From: Erythrobacteraceae bacterium Alg239-R51
Lineage (GTDB): Bacteria; Pseudomonadota; Alphaproteobacteria; Sphingomonadales; Sphingomonadaceae
Length of the DNA: 64,000 bases
Assembly (NCBI GenBank): GCA_947331495.1
Contig: CAMZOI010000002.1
Coordinates: 248,001 to 312,000, forward strand
Direction of reading: 5' to 3'
This document shows positions 51,611 through 60,721 of the stretch, piece after piece. A program made the position numbers and the translations under genes. The notes under the pieces were generated by a model. The model was given only the letters and a program-made list of their open reading frames with translations. It was not told the origin of the DNA and did not search any database. Numbering within the stretch: the first letter of the stretch is position 1; each line of letters begins with the position of its first letter.

Positions 51611-53454
51611 GCCGCAAACGCACTGCTGCTCTGGTCGGAAACCCGAATTCGGGTAAGTCGGCGTTGTTCAATGCGCTGACCGGTGCGCGCCAGAAGATTG
51701 CCAATTACGCGGGCGTCACGGTCGAGCGTAAGGCCGGGCGCTTGACATTGCCCAGCGGCGAGCCGGTCGAAATTATCGATCTGCCCGGATCGTACAGTTT
51801 CGACGCGGCAAGTCCGGACGAGGCGGTGACCCGCGATGTGGTCAAAGGGCGGTTCGAGGGTGAGGCGACGCCCGATGTCCTGGTGCTGGTGCTCGACGCA
51901 TCGAACCTGGAACAGGATCTGGTCTTTGCCCAGGAAGTTCTCGAACTCGGCCGACCGACAGTGGTTGCGCTCAACATGGTCGATTTGGCCGAACGCGATG
52001 GCCTGACGCTTCATCCGGAAGGATTGAGCGAGGCGCTTGGTGTGCCTGTCGTGGCTACCGTTGCAGTGCGCCGCAAGGGGATTGCCGAACTGACCGACGC
52101 GATTGCCGAAGCAGAAACCCACGCGGACGAGGACGCGCACAAGCAATGGCACCTGACCCTGCCCGAACGGCGTCTGGCGGCAAAGCATATCGCGCGTAGC
52201 GCGATCCTGTCGAAATCTGCGCGCCATACGATCGAAAACGGCATTGACCGCATCCTGCTCAATCCGTGGATCGGGCCGGTCATTCTCTTTGCGCTGCTGT
52301 TCGTCATCTTCCAGGCCGTTTTCGCCTGGGCCACGCCGTTTGCGGACGCACTGGAAGGCGGCGTGGGCGTTCTGTCCCAGAGCGTGATCGGGGGCTTGCC
52401 AGAAGGCCTTTTCCGGGACTTCCTGACCGAAGGCGTGTTAGCCGGGGTGGGCTCGGTGGTTGTTTTCCTGCCGCAGATCGTGATCCTGTTCTTCTTCATC
52501 CTGATCATGGAAGCGAGCGGATACATGGCCCGCGCGGCCTTTCTCATGGACCGGCTGATGGCTGGCGTCGGGCTTTCCGGCAAAAGCTTCATTCCGCTCC
52601 TGTCCAGCTTCGCCTGCGCAATCCCAGGCATCATGGCGACCCGCTCGATCAGTGATCCCAAGGACCGCCTGACCACGATACTCATCGCGCCGCTGATGAC
52701 CTGTTCGGCGCGGCTTCCGGTTTATGCCGTGGTCATCGCCGCAGTCATTCCGCGCACCAGCGTGGGGCCGGGAATTGGCTTGCAAGGCCTTGTCCTGTTT
52801 GCCCTTTATGTGGCCGGGATCATCGGGGCGATGGTCGTCGCGCTGATCTTGCGGCGCACGGTGACCAAGGGCACGGCAAGCGGTTTCATCATGGAACTGC
52901 CGCGCTACCAGATGCCGCGGATCAAGGATATCGGCATCGGGTTGTGGCAGCGCGCCTGGGTGTTTCTGCGTCGCGCCGGCACCATAATCTTCGTCGCCAC
53001 GATCGCATTGTGGGTCCTGCTGAGCTTTCCGCAGGCCGATCCGGGAGAAAGCCAGCTGGATGCAAGCTTTGCCGGAGCCGTCGCCGACGGGCTTCATCCA
53101 GTGCTCGAGCCGGTCGGCTTCAATCGCGAGATGAGCCTGGCAATCATTCCCGCCCTTGCAGCGCGCGAGGTCGCCGTGTCGGCCCTGGCGACCACCTATG
53201 CCGTGAACGCGGAGGATGAGGATCTGGCAGCCGAAGGCGTGACCGATCGCATCGCCGCCTTGTGGAGCCTGCCGACCGCGCTGGCATTCCTGGCGTGGTT
53301 TGTGTTCGCGCCCCAATGCCTGTCGACGATCGCGGTCGCACGGCGCGAAACCAACGGATGGAAATGGCCGGTCGTGATGGTGGTCTATCTGTTCGCGCTG
53401 GCGTGGATTTTCGCGGGCCTGACCTACTGGACGGCGGTGGCATTGGGTTTGTGA
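51607..53454 (+). CDS. feoB: ferrous iron transporter B
   Basis: A 615-residue Fe(II) transporter. The N-terminal G domain has G1 VGNPNSGKSALFNALTG, G3 DLPGSYSF and G4 NMVDLAE, followed by a helical guanine-dissociation-inhibitor region. From about residue 215 there are about ten membrane helices in two Gate domains, with FIPLLSSFACAIPGIMATRS (Cys-containing Gate 1) and SLAIIPALAAREVAVSALAT. The protein is somewhat shorter than the E. coli form (773), as in many alphaproteobacteria. It is translated with feoA. Confidence 0.95.
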   Translation: MSRKRTAALVGNPNSGKSALFNALTGARQKIANYAGVTVERKAGRLTLPSGEPVEIIDLPGSYSFDAASPDEAVTRDVVKGRFEGEATPDVLVLVLDASNLEQDLVFAQEVLELGRPTVVALNMVDLAERDGLTLHPEGLSEALGVPVVATVAVRRKGIAELTDAIAEAETHADEDAHKQWHLTLPERRLAAKHIARSAILSKSARHTIENGIDRILLNPWIGPVILFALLFVIFQAVFAWATPFADALEGGVGVLSQSVIGGLPEGLFRDFLTEGVLAGVGSVVVFLPQIVILFFFILIMEASGYMARAAFLMDRLMAGVGLSGKSFIPLLSSFACAIPGIMATRSISDPKDRLTTILIAPLMTCSARLPVYAVVIAAVIPRTSVGPGIGLQGLVLFALYVAGIIGAMVVALILRRTVTKGTASGFIMELPRYQMPRIKDIGIGLWQRAWVFLRRAGTIIFVATIALWVLLSFPQADPGESQLDASFAGAVADGLHPVLEPVGFNREMSLAIIPALAAREVAVSALATTYAVNAEDEDLAAEGVTDRIAALWSLPTALAFLAWFVFAPQCLSTIAVARRETNGWKWPVVMVVYLFALAWIFAGLTYWTAVALGL

Positions 53455-53545
53455 CCACGCGCGATGTGGGAAAGCGTCGGCAGGGGTGGCGACTCGCCCG
53501 ACCATTCGATAGTCCCGCGACTGAACAGACAAAGGACGCGAATCG

Positions 53546-54058
53546 ATGGCCGGTAGCCTCAACAAAGTCATGCTGATCGGAAATCTCGGGCAGGACCCGG
53601 AAATCCGCAGCTTCCAGAATGGCGGCAAGGTCTGCAACCTGCGCATCGCGACGAGCGAGACGTGGAAGGACCGCAACAGCGGCGAGCGGCAGGAGCGGAC
53701 CGAATGGCATACGGTTGCGATCTTTTCCGAAGGCCTCGTCAATGTCGCCGAACGTTATCTGCGCAAGGGCAGCAAGGTCTTCATCGAAGGCAAGTTGCAG
53801 ACCCGTAAATGGCAGGACCAGTCGGGCAATGACCGCTATTCGACCGAAGTCGTCTTGCGTGGCTTTGACGGCACGCTGACCATGCTCGACGGTGCAGGCG
53901 GGGCTTCCGGCGGCGGCGGGGGCAATTACGGTGGCGGCCAATCCGGCGGCGGTTATGGTGGCGGTTCGTCGGGTGGCGGCAATCAGGGCGGCGGATCGCA
54001 GGGCGGTTCCGGCGGCGGATCGAACTACGACGATCTCGACGACGACATCCCGTTTTGA
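53546..54058 (+). CDS. ssb: single-stranded DNA-binding protein
   Basis: A 170-residue SSB. The OB fold (1-110) opens [20 protein letters not shown] and has [20 protein letters not shown] and [16 protein letters not shown] glycine-rich linker at about 118-155 leads to the acidic tail DDLDDDIPF, which binds partner proteins of replication and repair. The C-terminal Pro-Phe is present. The ATG at 53546 follows an AGGACGC region. It stands alone between feoB and the convergent DUF177 gene. Confidence 0.96.
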   Translation: MAGSLNKVMLIGNLGQDPEIRSFQNGGKVCNLRIATSETWKDRNSGERQERTEWHTVAIFSEGLVNVAERYLRKGSKVFIEGKLQTRKWQDQSGNDRYSTEVVLRGFDGTLTMLDGAGGASGGGGGNYGGGQSGGGYGGGSSGGGNQGGGSQGGSGGGSNYDDLDDDIPF

Positions 54059-54163
54059 TGATTGGCGATCGAACAAGCTATTTAGGTCCGATGGCGAACT
54101 AGACCACGATGGGGTCATTGCTGAGCTCGCCTTGTCTCCGTTGGAAGAGAGGCCCCTGGCGGC

Positions 54164-54700
54164 TCAGCTCTCGCGTCGCTTCAAGGCCGCCAATGCATCG
54201 GCCAGCGGACCACTCGGCGTCACGTCTTCGTCGCTGACGATACCGGCCTGCTCGCGCGCCGCGTCGGCGTCCGGTCCTTCCCGGTAGGGATCGATGGCGA
54301 GGCCGAGCGTCTGGGCGATCGCTTCGCCGAGGTCGAACGTCTCGCCTTCGTATTCGATCTCGTCGAGGCGCTCGCCATCCAGTTCGATCTCTTCGTCCGG
54401 TGCAGCCTCGGGAAGCGAGCTAGCAGGCACGAAGCGAAGCGCGATCGGCTCGTCCACCTCGTAGATGAAATCCTCGCGGGTTACGGCGCAAGGTTGTTCT
54501 ACCGTGGCGATCAGCCGACCATTGGCCACGACTGCCTCGTCATCCTGTGCAAGCTCCACATGGGCGTTCAAGGCGTGGATCGTCGTCAGCCCGAACCGTT
54601 GCGACAGCGCCTCGCGCTCGGCAGTGTCGGCGGTGATCGTGGTCGCCTTTGCAGGCAGGGCGCGCGGCTTCATCTCGCGCCGAAGTTCGGTTTTGCTCAT
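54164..54700 (-). CDS. DUF177 (YceD-like) protein
   Basis: A 178-residue protein of the YceD family, linked to 23S rRNA accumulation in bacteria and chloroplasts. Conserved elements are LIATVEQPCAVTREDFIYEV (with the family Cys) and EIELDGERLDEIEYEGETFD followed by DLGEAIAQTLGLAIDPYREG. The stretch between is acidic. It overlaps the upstream ubiquinol-cytochrome c chaperone gene by 4 bp; this pairing recurs in alphaproteobacteria. Confidence 0.9.
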   Translation of the reverse strand: MSKTELRREMKPRALPAKATTITADTAEREALSQRFGLTTIHALNAHVELAQDDEAVVANGRLIATVEQPCAVTREDFIYEVDEPIALRFVPASSLPEAAPDEEIELDGERLDEIEYEGETFDLGEAIAQTLGLAIDPYREGPDADAAREQAGIVSDEDVTPSGPLADALAALKRRES

Positions 54701-55215
54701 GCTGCGATCTCGCCCTTTCGCAAGGTTTCGACACCGGTCCGCTGGAGCCGCTCGTGCAAGCTGGCCATGCGCTGGACCAGCGCTTCGGCTTCGTCTTCCT
54801 GCGCCATGGTGACGTTGCGGCGCACCGCATCGATCAAAACTTTCCGTTCGCTGGCGCCCAAGCCTTCTCGATAGGCGCCGATGCGGCCGTTGAGGCTGGC
54901 CATCAGCGCAGAGATTTTCTTGCCCACCGTGGGATCGCCGATGCCTGCCTCGCGCATTTGCCCTTCCATGTCCTCGACGAACAGTTCCGTCAGCCGCGCC
55001 GTGGCTATCTCGACCTCGGGTTCGTTTTCGAGCCGCATCATCACCAGCGCCAGCACCAGCGTGATCATGTCAAAACGCCCTTCCTGCGTGTCGGCGACTC
55101 CGCACATGCGGTACCAGTCGGGATCGCGGGCCTCTTGCACCGTGCGATGCCAGAGCGCGCGCCATTCCTCGCGCGGGTCGGGTCCTTTTGAAAACAGGCG
55201 GCCAAGCAGCGACAT
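54697..55215 (-). CDS. ubiquinol-cytochrome c chaperone family protein (CBP3/UQCC1-like)
   Basis: A 172-residue helical protein of the CBP3 / UQCC1 family, which aids assembly of the cytochrome bc1 complex. The core lies at about 20-130: WRALWHRTVQEARDPDWYRM, GRFDMITLVLALVMMRLENE and VEDMEGQMREAGIGDPTVGK. ATG 55215 gives MSLLGRLFSKGPDPREEW, a typical N-terminus; the frame opens further up to 55314. It is translationally coupled to DUF177. Confidence 0.9.
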   Translation of the reverse strand: MSLLGRLFSKGPDPREEWRALWHRTVQEARDPDWYRMCGVADTQEGRFDMITLVLALVMMRLENEPEVEIATARLTELFVEDMEGQMREAGIGDPTVGKKISALMASLNGRIGAYREGLGASERKVLIDAVRRNVTMAQEDEAEALVQRMASLHERLQRTGVETLRKGEIAA

Positions 55216-55371
55216 CGGTACTCCGTTCAGCGGTAATTCAAGCCGCGTTCTCCAGCGGACGGCATTGTCACATTGCACGCCGCCCCGCTTTGCGACTAAG
55301 GCGTTGGCGAGCATATAGGAGCCCCGCGCCGAACGGCCAAGCTTCCTGCATAACGGAGAAGACCCCGACCT

Positions 55372-55839
55372 ATGAACCGGGCAAAGATTTTGAGCCTAAC
55401 CGCCCTTGCCGTGGCTGGCATTACGGCATCGGGCTGTACCTCGATCCGCGAACCGCGTGGCTATATTGTCGATGCATCGCTGGTGAATTCGGTCCAGCCG
55501 GGTATCGACAACGAACGCAGTGTCACGGCGACGTTGGGTCGTCCTACCTTCACCAGCCAGTTCGGCGAGCCGACCTGGTACTATGTTTCCAGCACGACCG
55601 GGCGCAAACCTTTCGTGCGGCCCCGTGTCCAGCAGCATCTTGTGCTTGCTGTTCAGTTCGACGAGGCGGGGAATGTGGTTTCGGCCGAACGTTCGGGCAT
55701 CGACCAGGTGGTCTATCTACGTCCCGATGGTGATGAGACGCCGACCCTCGGACGCGAGCGCGGCTTCCTCGAAGATCTGTTTGGCAATATCGGCACGGTC
55801 GGCGCTCCGGGCGCGGGCGCTCCGGGCGGGCCCGGCTGA
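55372..55839 (+). CDS. bamE: BamE/SmpA family outer-membrane lipoprotein
   Basis: A 155-residue component of the Bam machinery that inserts outer-membrane proteins. The leader ends AVAGITASGCTS, with lipid-attached Cys near 22. The SmpA/OmlA domain contains LVNSVQPGIDNERSVTATLG (the family G-x3-x6-LG hairpin) and PTWYYVSSTTGRKPFVRPRV. A glycine-rich tail of about 20 residues follows the last predicted helix. It diverges from the bc1 chaperone gene. Confidence 0.92.
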   Translation: MNRAKILSLTALAVAGITASGCTSIREPRGYIVDASLVNSVQPGIDNERSVTATLGRPTFTSQFGEPTWYYVSSTTGRKPFVRPRVQQHLVLAVQFDEAGNVVSAERSGIDQVVYLRPDGDETPTLGRERGFLEDLFGNIGTVGAPGAGAPGGPG

Positions 55840-55884
55840 TCTGTTACGCTTGACCCGCGCCGCGCGGCTCCCATATCGCGCGGC

Positions 55885-56445
55885 ATGAATGCAGACAATG
55901 ACCGCCATGGCCTTCAGCAATGGCATTCGACCACCATTATCGGCGTGAAGCGCGGCGACAGGATCGTTATTGCCGGGGACGGTCAGGTCTCCATGGGCAA
56001 TACGGTCATGAAGCCCAACGCCAAGAAGGTTCGCCGTATCGGCGAGGGCGACAAGGTGGTTGCCGGTTTCGCCGGGGCGACCGCCGATGCCTTCACGCTG
56101 TTCGAGCGACTGGAAAAGAAGCTTGAGCAGTATAACGGCCAATTGCTGCGCGCCGCGGTTGAATTGACCAAGGACTGGCGCACCGACAAGTATCTGCGCA
56201 ATCTGGAAGCGCTGATGATCGTGGCCGACAAGGAAAACCTTCTTGTCCTGACCGGCAATGGCGACGTTCTCGAACCCGAGGGGGGTATCGCGGCAATCGG
56301 TTCGGGCGGCAATTACGCGTTGTCCGCAGCCAAGGCGCTTGTCGACTACGAAGACGATCCCGAAACGATCGCGCGCAAGGCCATGGCGGTTGCCGCCGAG
56401 GTATGCGTTTTCACGAATGGCAATGTAACCGTCGAGACGGTCTGA
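55885..56445 (+). CDS. hslV: ATP-dependent protease subunit HslV
   Basis: A 186-residue proteasome-like peptidase of the HslUV complex. The catalytic Thr should be T16, in [20 protein letters not shown], exposed after removal of a 15-residue propeptide; many bacterial HslV proteins lack such a long leader. [20 protein letters not shown] and [17 protein letters not shown] are typical. It is followed 8 bp later by hslU in the same direction. Confidence 0.96.
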   Translation: MNADNDRHGLQQWHSTTIIGVKRGDRIVIAGDGQVSMGNTVMKPNAKKVRRIGEGDKVVAGFAGATADAFTLFERLEKKLEQYNGQLLRAAVELTKDWRTDKYLRNLEALMIVADKENLLVLTGNGDVLEPEGGIAAIGSGGNYALSAAKALVDYEDDPETIARKAMAVAAEVCVFTNGNVTVETV

Positions 56446-56453
56446 GAGAACTC

Positions 56454-57752
56454 ATGGACAATTTGACTCCCAAGGCGATCGTCGCCGCGCTCGACGAGCA
56501 CATCATCGGGCAGAAGGACGCCAAGCGTGCGGTCGCCGTGGCGCTTCGCAATCGGTGGCGGCGCCAGCGGCTCAGGCCCGAACTGCGCGACGAGGTGACG
56601 CCCAAGAACATCCTGATGATCGGGCCGACGGGCTGCGGCAAGACCGAGATCAGCCGTAGGCTGGCAAAACTGGCCGAAGCGCCGTTCATCAAGATCGAGG
56701 CGACCAAGTTCACCGAGGTCGGCTATGTCGGCCGCGACGTGGAACAGATCGCGCGCGATCTCGCCGAAGAAGCGATCCGGCTGGAAAAAGAACGCCGGCG
56801 CGAGGCTGTTCGCGAAACGGCAAGCAAAGCGGCGATGGATCGGCTGCTCAACGCGCTGGTGGGCGAGAATGCCAGCGAAGCCACGCGCGAAGCCTTTCGC
56901 GCGCGCATCGTCGACAATTCGATGAACGACACTGAAGTCGAGATCGAGGTCAGGGACACGCCGAACATGCCGATGGATATACCCGGAATGCAGGGCAATG
57001 TCGGGATGATCGACTTGTCGGACATGCTCGGCAAGGCAATGGGCAAGTCGAACATGAAGCGCCGCAAGCTCAAGGTTCCCGACGCCTGGGACCGGTTGGT
57101 CGAGGAAGAAAGCGAGAAGCGCATGGACCAGGACGACGTCGCCCGCGTCGCGCTGGAAAATGCCGAGACGAACGGAATCGTTTTCCTCGACGAGATCGAC
57201 AAGATCGCAGTCAGCGATGTACGCGGCGGTTCCGTCAGCCGCGAAGGCGTTCAGCGCGACCTGCTCCCGCTGATCGAAGGCACGACAGTCTCGACCAAGT
57301 ATGGCCCGATGAAAACCGATCACGTCCTTTTCATCGCCAGTGGGGCGTTTCACGTGGCAAAGCCTTCGGACATGCTTCCTGAATTGCAGGGACGCCTGCC
57401 GATCCGCGTGGAACTTCGCGCGCTGACCGAAGAGGATTTCGTGCGTATTCTGAAAGAAACGCGAGCCAATCTGGTCGATCAGTACATCGCCTTGATCGGA
57501 ACCGAAAGCGTTACTCTGGACATCACCGATGAGGCAATTGTCGAAGTCGCCAAGATCGCCGCGCAGGTGAACGAGGGGGTGGAGAACATCGGGGCGCGCC
57601 GACTTCAGACAGTGATGGAGCGACTGCTCGAGGATATCAGCTTCGAGGCCGAAGAACATTCGGGCGAGACGATCACGATCGATGCGGCTTACGTTCGCGA
57701 GCGTCTTGATGAACTGGCGGGCGATACGGACTTGTCGAAATACATCCTTTGA
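56454..57752 (+). CDS. hslU: ATP-dependent protease ATPase subunit HslU
   Basis: A 432-residue AAA+ unfoldase. It opens [20 protein letters not shown]. Walker A is [16 protein letters not shown], the pore region is [20 protein letters not shown], Walker B is [11 protein letters not shown], and the sensor and C-terminal parts include [17 protein letters not shown] and [20 protein letters not shown]. The tail DLSKYIL docks into HslV. A second, divergent copy of this tail is found at 59790-59876. ATG 56454 is standard for the family; the frame opens 17 codons earlier inside hslV. Confidence 0.96.
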   Translation: MDNLTPKAIVAALDEHIIGQKDAKRAVAVALRNRWRRQRLRPELRDEVTPKNILMIGPTGCGKTEISRRLAKLAEAPFIKIEATKFTEVGYVGRDVEQIARDLAEEAIRLEKERRREAVRETASKAAMDRLLNALVGENASEATREAFRARIVDNSMNDTEVEIEVRDTPNMPMDIPGMQGNVGMIDLSDMLGKAMGKSNMKRRKLKVPDAWDRLVEEESEKRMDQDDVARVALENAETNGIVFLDEIDKIAVSDVRGGSVSREGVQRDLLPLIEGTTVSTKYGPMKTDHVLFIASGAFHVAKPSDMLPELQGRLPIRVELRALTEEDFVRILKETRANLVDQYIALIGTESVTLDITDEAIVEVAKIAAQVNEGVENIGARRLQTVMERLLEDISFEAEEHSGETITIDAAYVRERLDELAGDTDLSKYIL

Positions 57753-57969
57753 TGCTGCGGTGATTGTGCCGCTGTCGAGACTTTTCGGGAAGGAGGAAGC
57801 CATTATGATTCGCGAAGGTCGCGCTGCCGCTTCCTTCCAGAAGATATAGTCTGACCCGATGGAAGTGGTGGCTTGCGACAGGCGTGATTGCTTTTGCTTC
57901 CGGCCCGCGCCAGCATGACGGCGTGGACGATATACCTATCTTAAAGAACCGGCGTTATCGGCGGTGTCG

Positions 57970-58566
57970 ATGAGACAGCGGGCCCTCGCTTTTGCGGAAC
58001 GCATCGCCAGTGTCGTCGGCTACGACAAGACGCATGTTACGCGTACAGTCGCCTATCGGGCGATCGACGCATTTCTCGACGCGTTGCCCGTGGCGCAGAT
58101 GGATGCGCTGGAAATTGCTGCCGGATGGAAATGGCGTCAGCGCGACTGGGGCAGCTATACCGAGATGAACTGGCCGAACTACGACATTTGCGAGCATGTG
58201 CTCGACCGCCAGTTCGACATCTGCATCGCGGATAATGTGTGGGAGCATCTTGTTCGCCCTTACCGGGCAACCGAACACGTTCTGCAAATGCTCAAACCGG
58301 GCGGAATATTTATCAATATCACCCCCTTCATGATTCGCCAGCACGCAGTCCCGGTGGACTGCACCCGCTGGACCGAGCTTGGCATGCGCAATTTCCTGGC
58401 CGAGGTCGGTTTTGAGAAGACGGCCATGGAAACAGGGTCTTGGGGCAATCGCAGCGCGGTGAAAGCCAACTTGAATCGCTGGGCCCGCACGGGCTGGCAG
58501 CGACGGTTGAAGAACGAGCCAAACTACCCCGTGACCGTCTGGGCAATCGCCCGCAAGCCTGAATGA
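57970..58566 (+). CDS. class I SAM-dependent methyltransferase-like protein
   Basis: A protein of about 198 residues with a methyltransferase-like fold. The nucleotide-binding loop is atypical: DALEIAAGWKWRQRDWG replaces the usual glycine-rich motif. Later elements are good: DICIADNVWEHLVRPYRATE and VLQMLKPGGIFINITPF, the post-motif II/III strand. The N-terminal 40 residues are helical. A GTG two codons earlier (57964) is an alternative start. It overlaps the glycosyltransferase gene by 4 bp, so methylation of a sugar or glycolipid product is a reasonable guess. Confidence 0.8.
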   Translation: MRQRALAFAERIASVVGYDKTHVTRTVAYRAIDAFLDALPVAQMDALEIAAGWKWRQRDWGSYTEMNWPNYDICEHVLDRQFDICIADNVWEHLVRPYRATEHVLQMLKPGGIFINITPFMIRQHAVPVDCTRWTELGMRNFLAEVGFEKTAMETGSWGNRSAVKANLNRWARTGWQRRLKNEPNYPVTVWAIARKPE

Positions 58567-59405
58567 CTCAGAAACTTCCGACGATCGCGGTTGTCCTTGC
58601 CCACAACGAGGAACGGCTGATCGGGCGTTGCCTCACCAGCCTACCACTCGATGATCCCGACATCGAAGTTCACGTGGTGGTGAACGGATCGCGCGATCGC
58701 ACGGCGAATATCGCGCGCGGGTTTGCCGGCGTTGTCGTCCATGAATATCAGGAGGGCGGCAAGTCCCGGAGTTGGAATCGGTTCATGCTCGACACGCCGG
58801 GAATCGAAGCCCGCCATTACGTCTTTATCGATGGTGATGCGCAAATACTGCCTGGTTCGGTCGCCGCCCGGGTCGAAACGCTGGAGCAAACCGGCGTCAA
58901 TGCGGCATCCGGCTACCCCGCAAACGGACGCCGCGTTGCTCAATATCGTGCGATAATGACGCGGGATCACAGCCTGTTCGGTGATCTTTATGCCCTCCAT
59001 GGCGACTTCGTGGCCCGGTTTCGGGAAAGCGGCTTGCGCCTGCCGGAAGATCTGATCGGCGATGACGGGTTGATCGGTGCGTTGGCCAAGACCGATCTGG
59101 GTCACGAGCGCGAATGGTCTGATCTCCGCGTGCAGCCGGTAGAGAACGCGGGGTTTTTGTGCGATCCGGTCGCGCTGTCATTCGGCGGACTTGCCCTGCA
59201 GGGGCAACGCATGCGGGCTTACAGCCAGCGTTATTTCCAGAACCAGATCATCAGCGACATCATGCGCGGGGAAGGGCCCTTGGGCCTGCCCGCTCAGCTG
59301 TCCGAGCTGTATCCGATCTACCTTCCACGCTTCCGCCGACGGCGGAACCCGAAGTTCTGGTGGTTCGACCGGCAGGCGTTGCGCGACATGCACCGCCTCG
59401 CCTGA
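58563..59405 (+). CDS. glycosyltransferase family 2 protein
   Basis: A 280-residue GT-A fold enzyme. It opens TIAVVLAHNEERLIGRCLTS and VNGSRDRTANIARGF, the nucleotide-sugar site. The metal-binding acidic motif is HYVFIDGDAQILPG, and ESGLRLPEDLIGDDGLIGAL carries the later catalytic acid. The C-terminal part is basic (LPRFRRRRNPKFWWFDRQ). No membrane helix is evident. It forms a coupled pair with the methyltransferase gene. The pair lies between the real hslU and a second hslU tail, so it probably arrived by insertion there. Confidence 0.88.
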   Translation: MTQKLPTIAVVLAHNEERLIGRCLTSLPLDDPDIEVHVVVNGSRDRTANIARGFAGVVVHEYQEGGKSRSWNRFMLDTPGIEARHYVFIDGDAQILPGSVAARVETLEQTGVNAASGYPANGRRVAQYRAIMTRDHSLFGDLYALHGDFVARFRESGLRLPEDLIGDDGLIGALAKTDLGHEREWSDLRVQPVENAGFLCDPVALSFGGLALQGQRMRAYSQRYFQNQIISDIMRGEGPLGLPAQLSELYPIYLPRFRRRRNPKFWWFDRQALRDMHRLA

Positions 59406-59413
59406 AACACGAC

Positions 59414-59785
59414 GGATGCGGCGCCAGCCCAATCTCCACGCCAGTTTTGTCGGTGAGGGCAAACTTGTCCACCAGATCGCTACTCGCCCGGTTCAGACCG
59501 CGCACCACTTCGAACACGGTCATCCCTTGTGAGTGAGGAACGCCCCTAAAAGTACCACGTCTGCCGGCACGTGAAGCGGGAGGTTATGCTTCGCGACAAT
59601 GACGGCCACGGTAGTGAGCATTACGACACTGGACTGCCCTGGGTGCTTCGACAGGTTGGGGGGCGAGTTCCATAAGAAGGGCCCACCGGGACCACGATCA
59701 CGATCGCTCCCAGCGCGGGAAGCGGTACCTGTTTGACCAGATTGCCGAGCAGGATCAGTAGCGAGAGACCTGCCGATTGGCCGAT
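59414..59785 (-). pseudogene. second, deleted copy of the sulP transporter gene
   Basis: The minus strand matches two separate parts of the intact sulP gene at 60722-62224. Bases 59414-59506 match 60726-60818, the gene's C-terminal end, with 2 differences in 93. Bases from about 59507 to 59785 match the 61045-61330 region with many differences. The segment between them (most of the STAS domain) is deleted. It has lost its open frame and is not functional. The uneven similarity suggests recent sequence transfer into one end. Confidence 0.75.
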
Positions 59786-59789
59786 TCCC

Positions 59790-59876
59790 ATCGACGCAGC
59801 TTAGGTGCGCGAGCGTCTCGAGGATCTCGCTGCGGATACCGATCTGTCGAAATATGTCCTGAAAATGCTGGTCTAG
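59790..59876 (+). pseudogene. divergent duplicate of the hslU 3' end
   Basis: The plus strand reads VRERLEDLAADTDLSKYVLK then MLV and TAG, close to the end of hslU ([19 protein letters not shown]) but not identical and four residues longer. The bases just upstream also match hslU, with TAC replaced by TAG. Only about 29 codons remain. The convergent formate/nitrite transporter gene ends within its last bases. It looks like the left-over end of a different hslU allele. Confidence 0.75.
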
Positions 59877-60685
59877 CCCGCATCATCCTGTTCGCCGAGC
59901 GCCTGAGCCGCGTGAGAGAGGGTGACGAGGCCGACCCCACCGACGAGGTTCCCGGCCAGAGCTATTCCGCCGATCTTGGCGAGATGCACCAGACTGAGTT
60001 CGGCCCCGACCAAAAGCCCGAATGCGATGTGAAGCATGGATACCACGACATGTTCGAACGGACCAAGCGCCAGCAGCACACCGACGATGTAAGCCATCGC
60101 CGCGCGCAGCCCCATCGATTGGGAGGCGATGACGAGGTAGGATAGCAAAGCGACGAGCGCTCCGCCGATAACCGAGCGAGCGAAAGTGGCGGCAGGAGCG
60201 CGGTCTGCGATTGCCACGGCCAGCGTGGTTATCTCGTCGCGAGCGATCTGGGGTAGGGTGCCCTCGATCGAGAACACGAAAATCATTAACGCTCCGCCGA
60301 CCAGATTTAGAATTAAGGTAAGGGACCAGAGTTTGACTATGCGAGGAAAGACGTGTTGCTCTTTTCCCTCGAATGCTGTGGCAATGGGATCGAAAAAATT
60401 TTCGCTGAACAGTTCCGCTCTTCCGATGATGAGCAGGACCACGCCCAGGCCGAAACTCATTGCGCCCAGCACCGAAGCAAAGCTGCCAAAATGCGGATAT
60501 GCAGCGGAGTGGACAAGAGCTTGCGCGGCGCTACCGAATACTATCGTGAAGCCGGCGATAAATCCGGTGGCGAGCAGCGCCAAAAGGCTCTGGTCGAGGC
60601 GCCGCTGGCCTTCATCTGCTGCCCTGTCGAATATTTCCTTCGGATTGAGGACGGTTGCCATAACGTAGTGACTGCCATCTCCCAC
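59873..60685 (-). CDS. formate/nitrite transporter family protein
   Basis: A protein of up to 270 residues of the FNT channel family. Six membrane helices are visible, with family-like segments LATGFIAGFTIVFGSAAQAL, GRAELFSENFFDPIATAFEG and ALGPFEHVVVSMLHIAFGLL; the last resembles the FNT pore helix with His. The cytoplasmic N-terminus (NPKEIFDRAADEGQRRLDQS) is typical. It moves small monovalent anions such as formate, nitrite or hydrosulfide; which one is not clear. GTG 60685 or ATG 60661 are the candidate starts. Confidence 0.87.
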   Translation of the reverse strand: MGDGSHYVMATVLNPKEIFDRAADEGQRRLDQSLLALLATGFIAGFTIVFGSAAQALVHSAAYPHFGSFASVLGAMSFGLGVVLLIIGRAELFSENFFDPIATAFEGKEQHVFPRIVKLWSLTLILNLVGGALMIFVFSIEGTLPQIARDEITTLAVAIADRAPAATFARSVIGGALVALLSYLVIASQSMGLRAAMAYIVGVLLALGPFEHVVVSMLHIAFGLLVGAELSLVHLAKIGGIALAGNLVGGVGLVTLSHAAQALGEQDDAG

Positions 60686-60721
60686 TCACGGTTCCGGCCG
60701 TCCTATGCAAATTTGACTTGC

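Noticed and set aside
56346-57803. A 485-residue minus-strand open frame opposite hslU
   Set aside because: Mirrors hslU codon structure and has no domain of its own.
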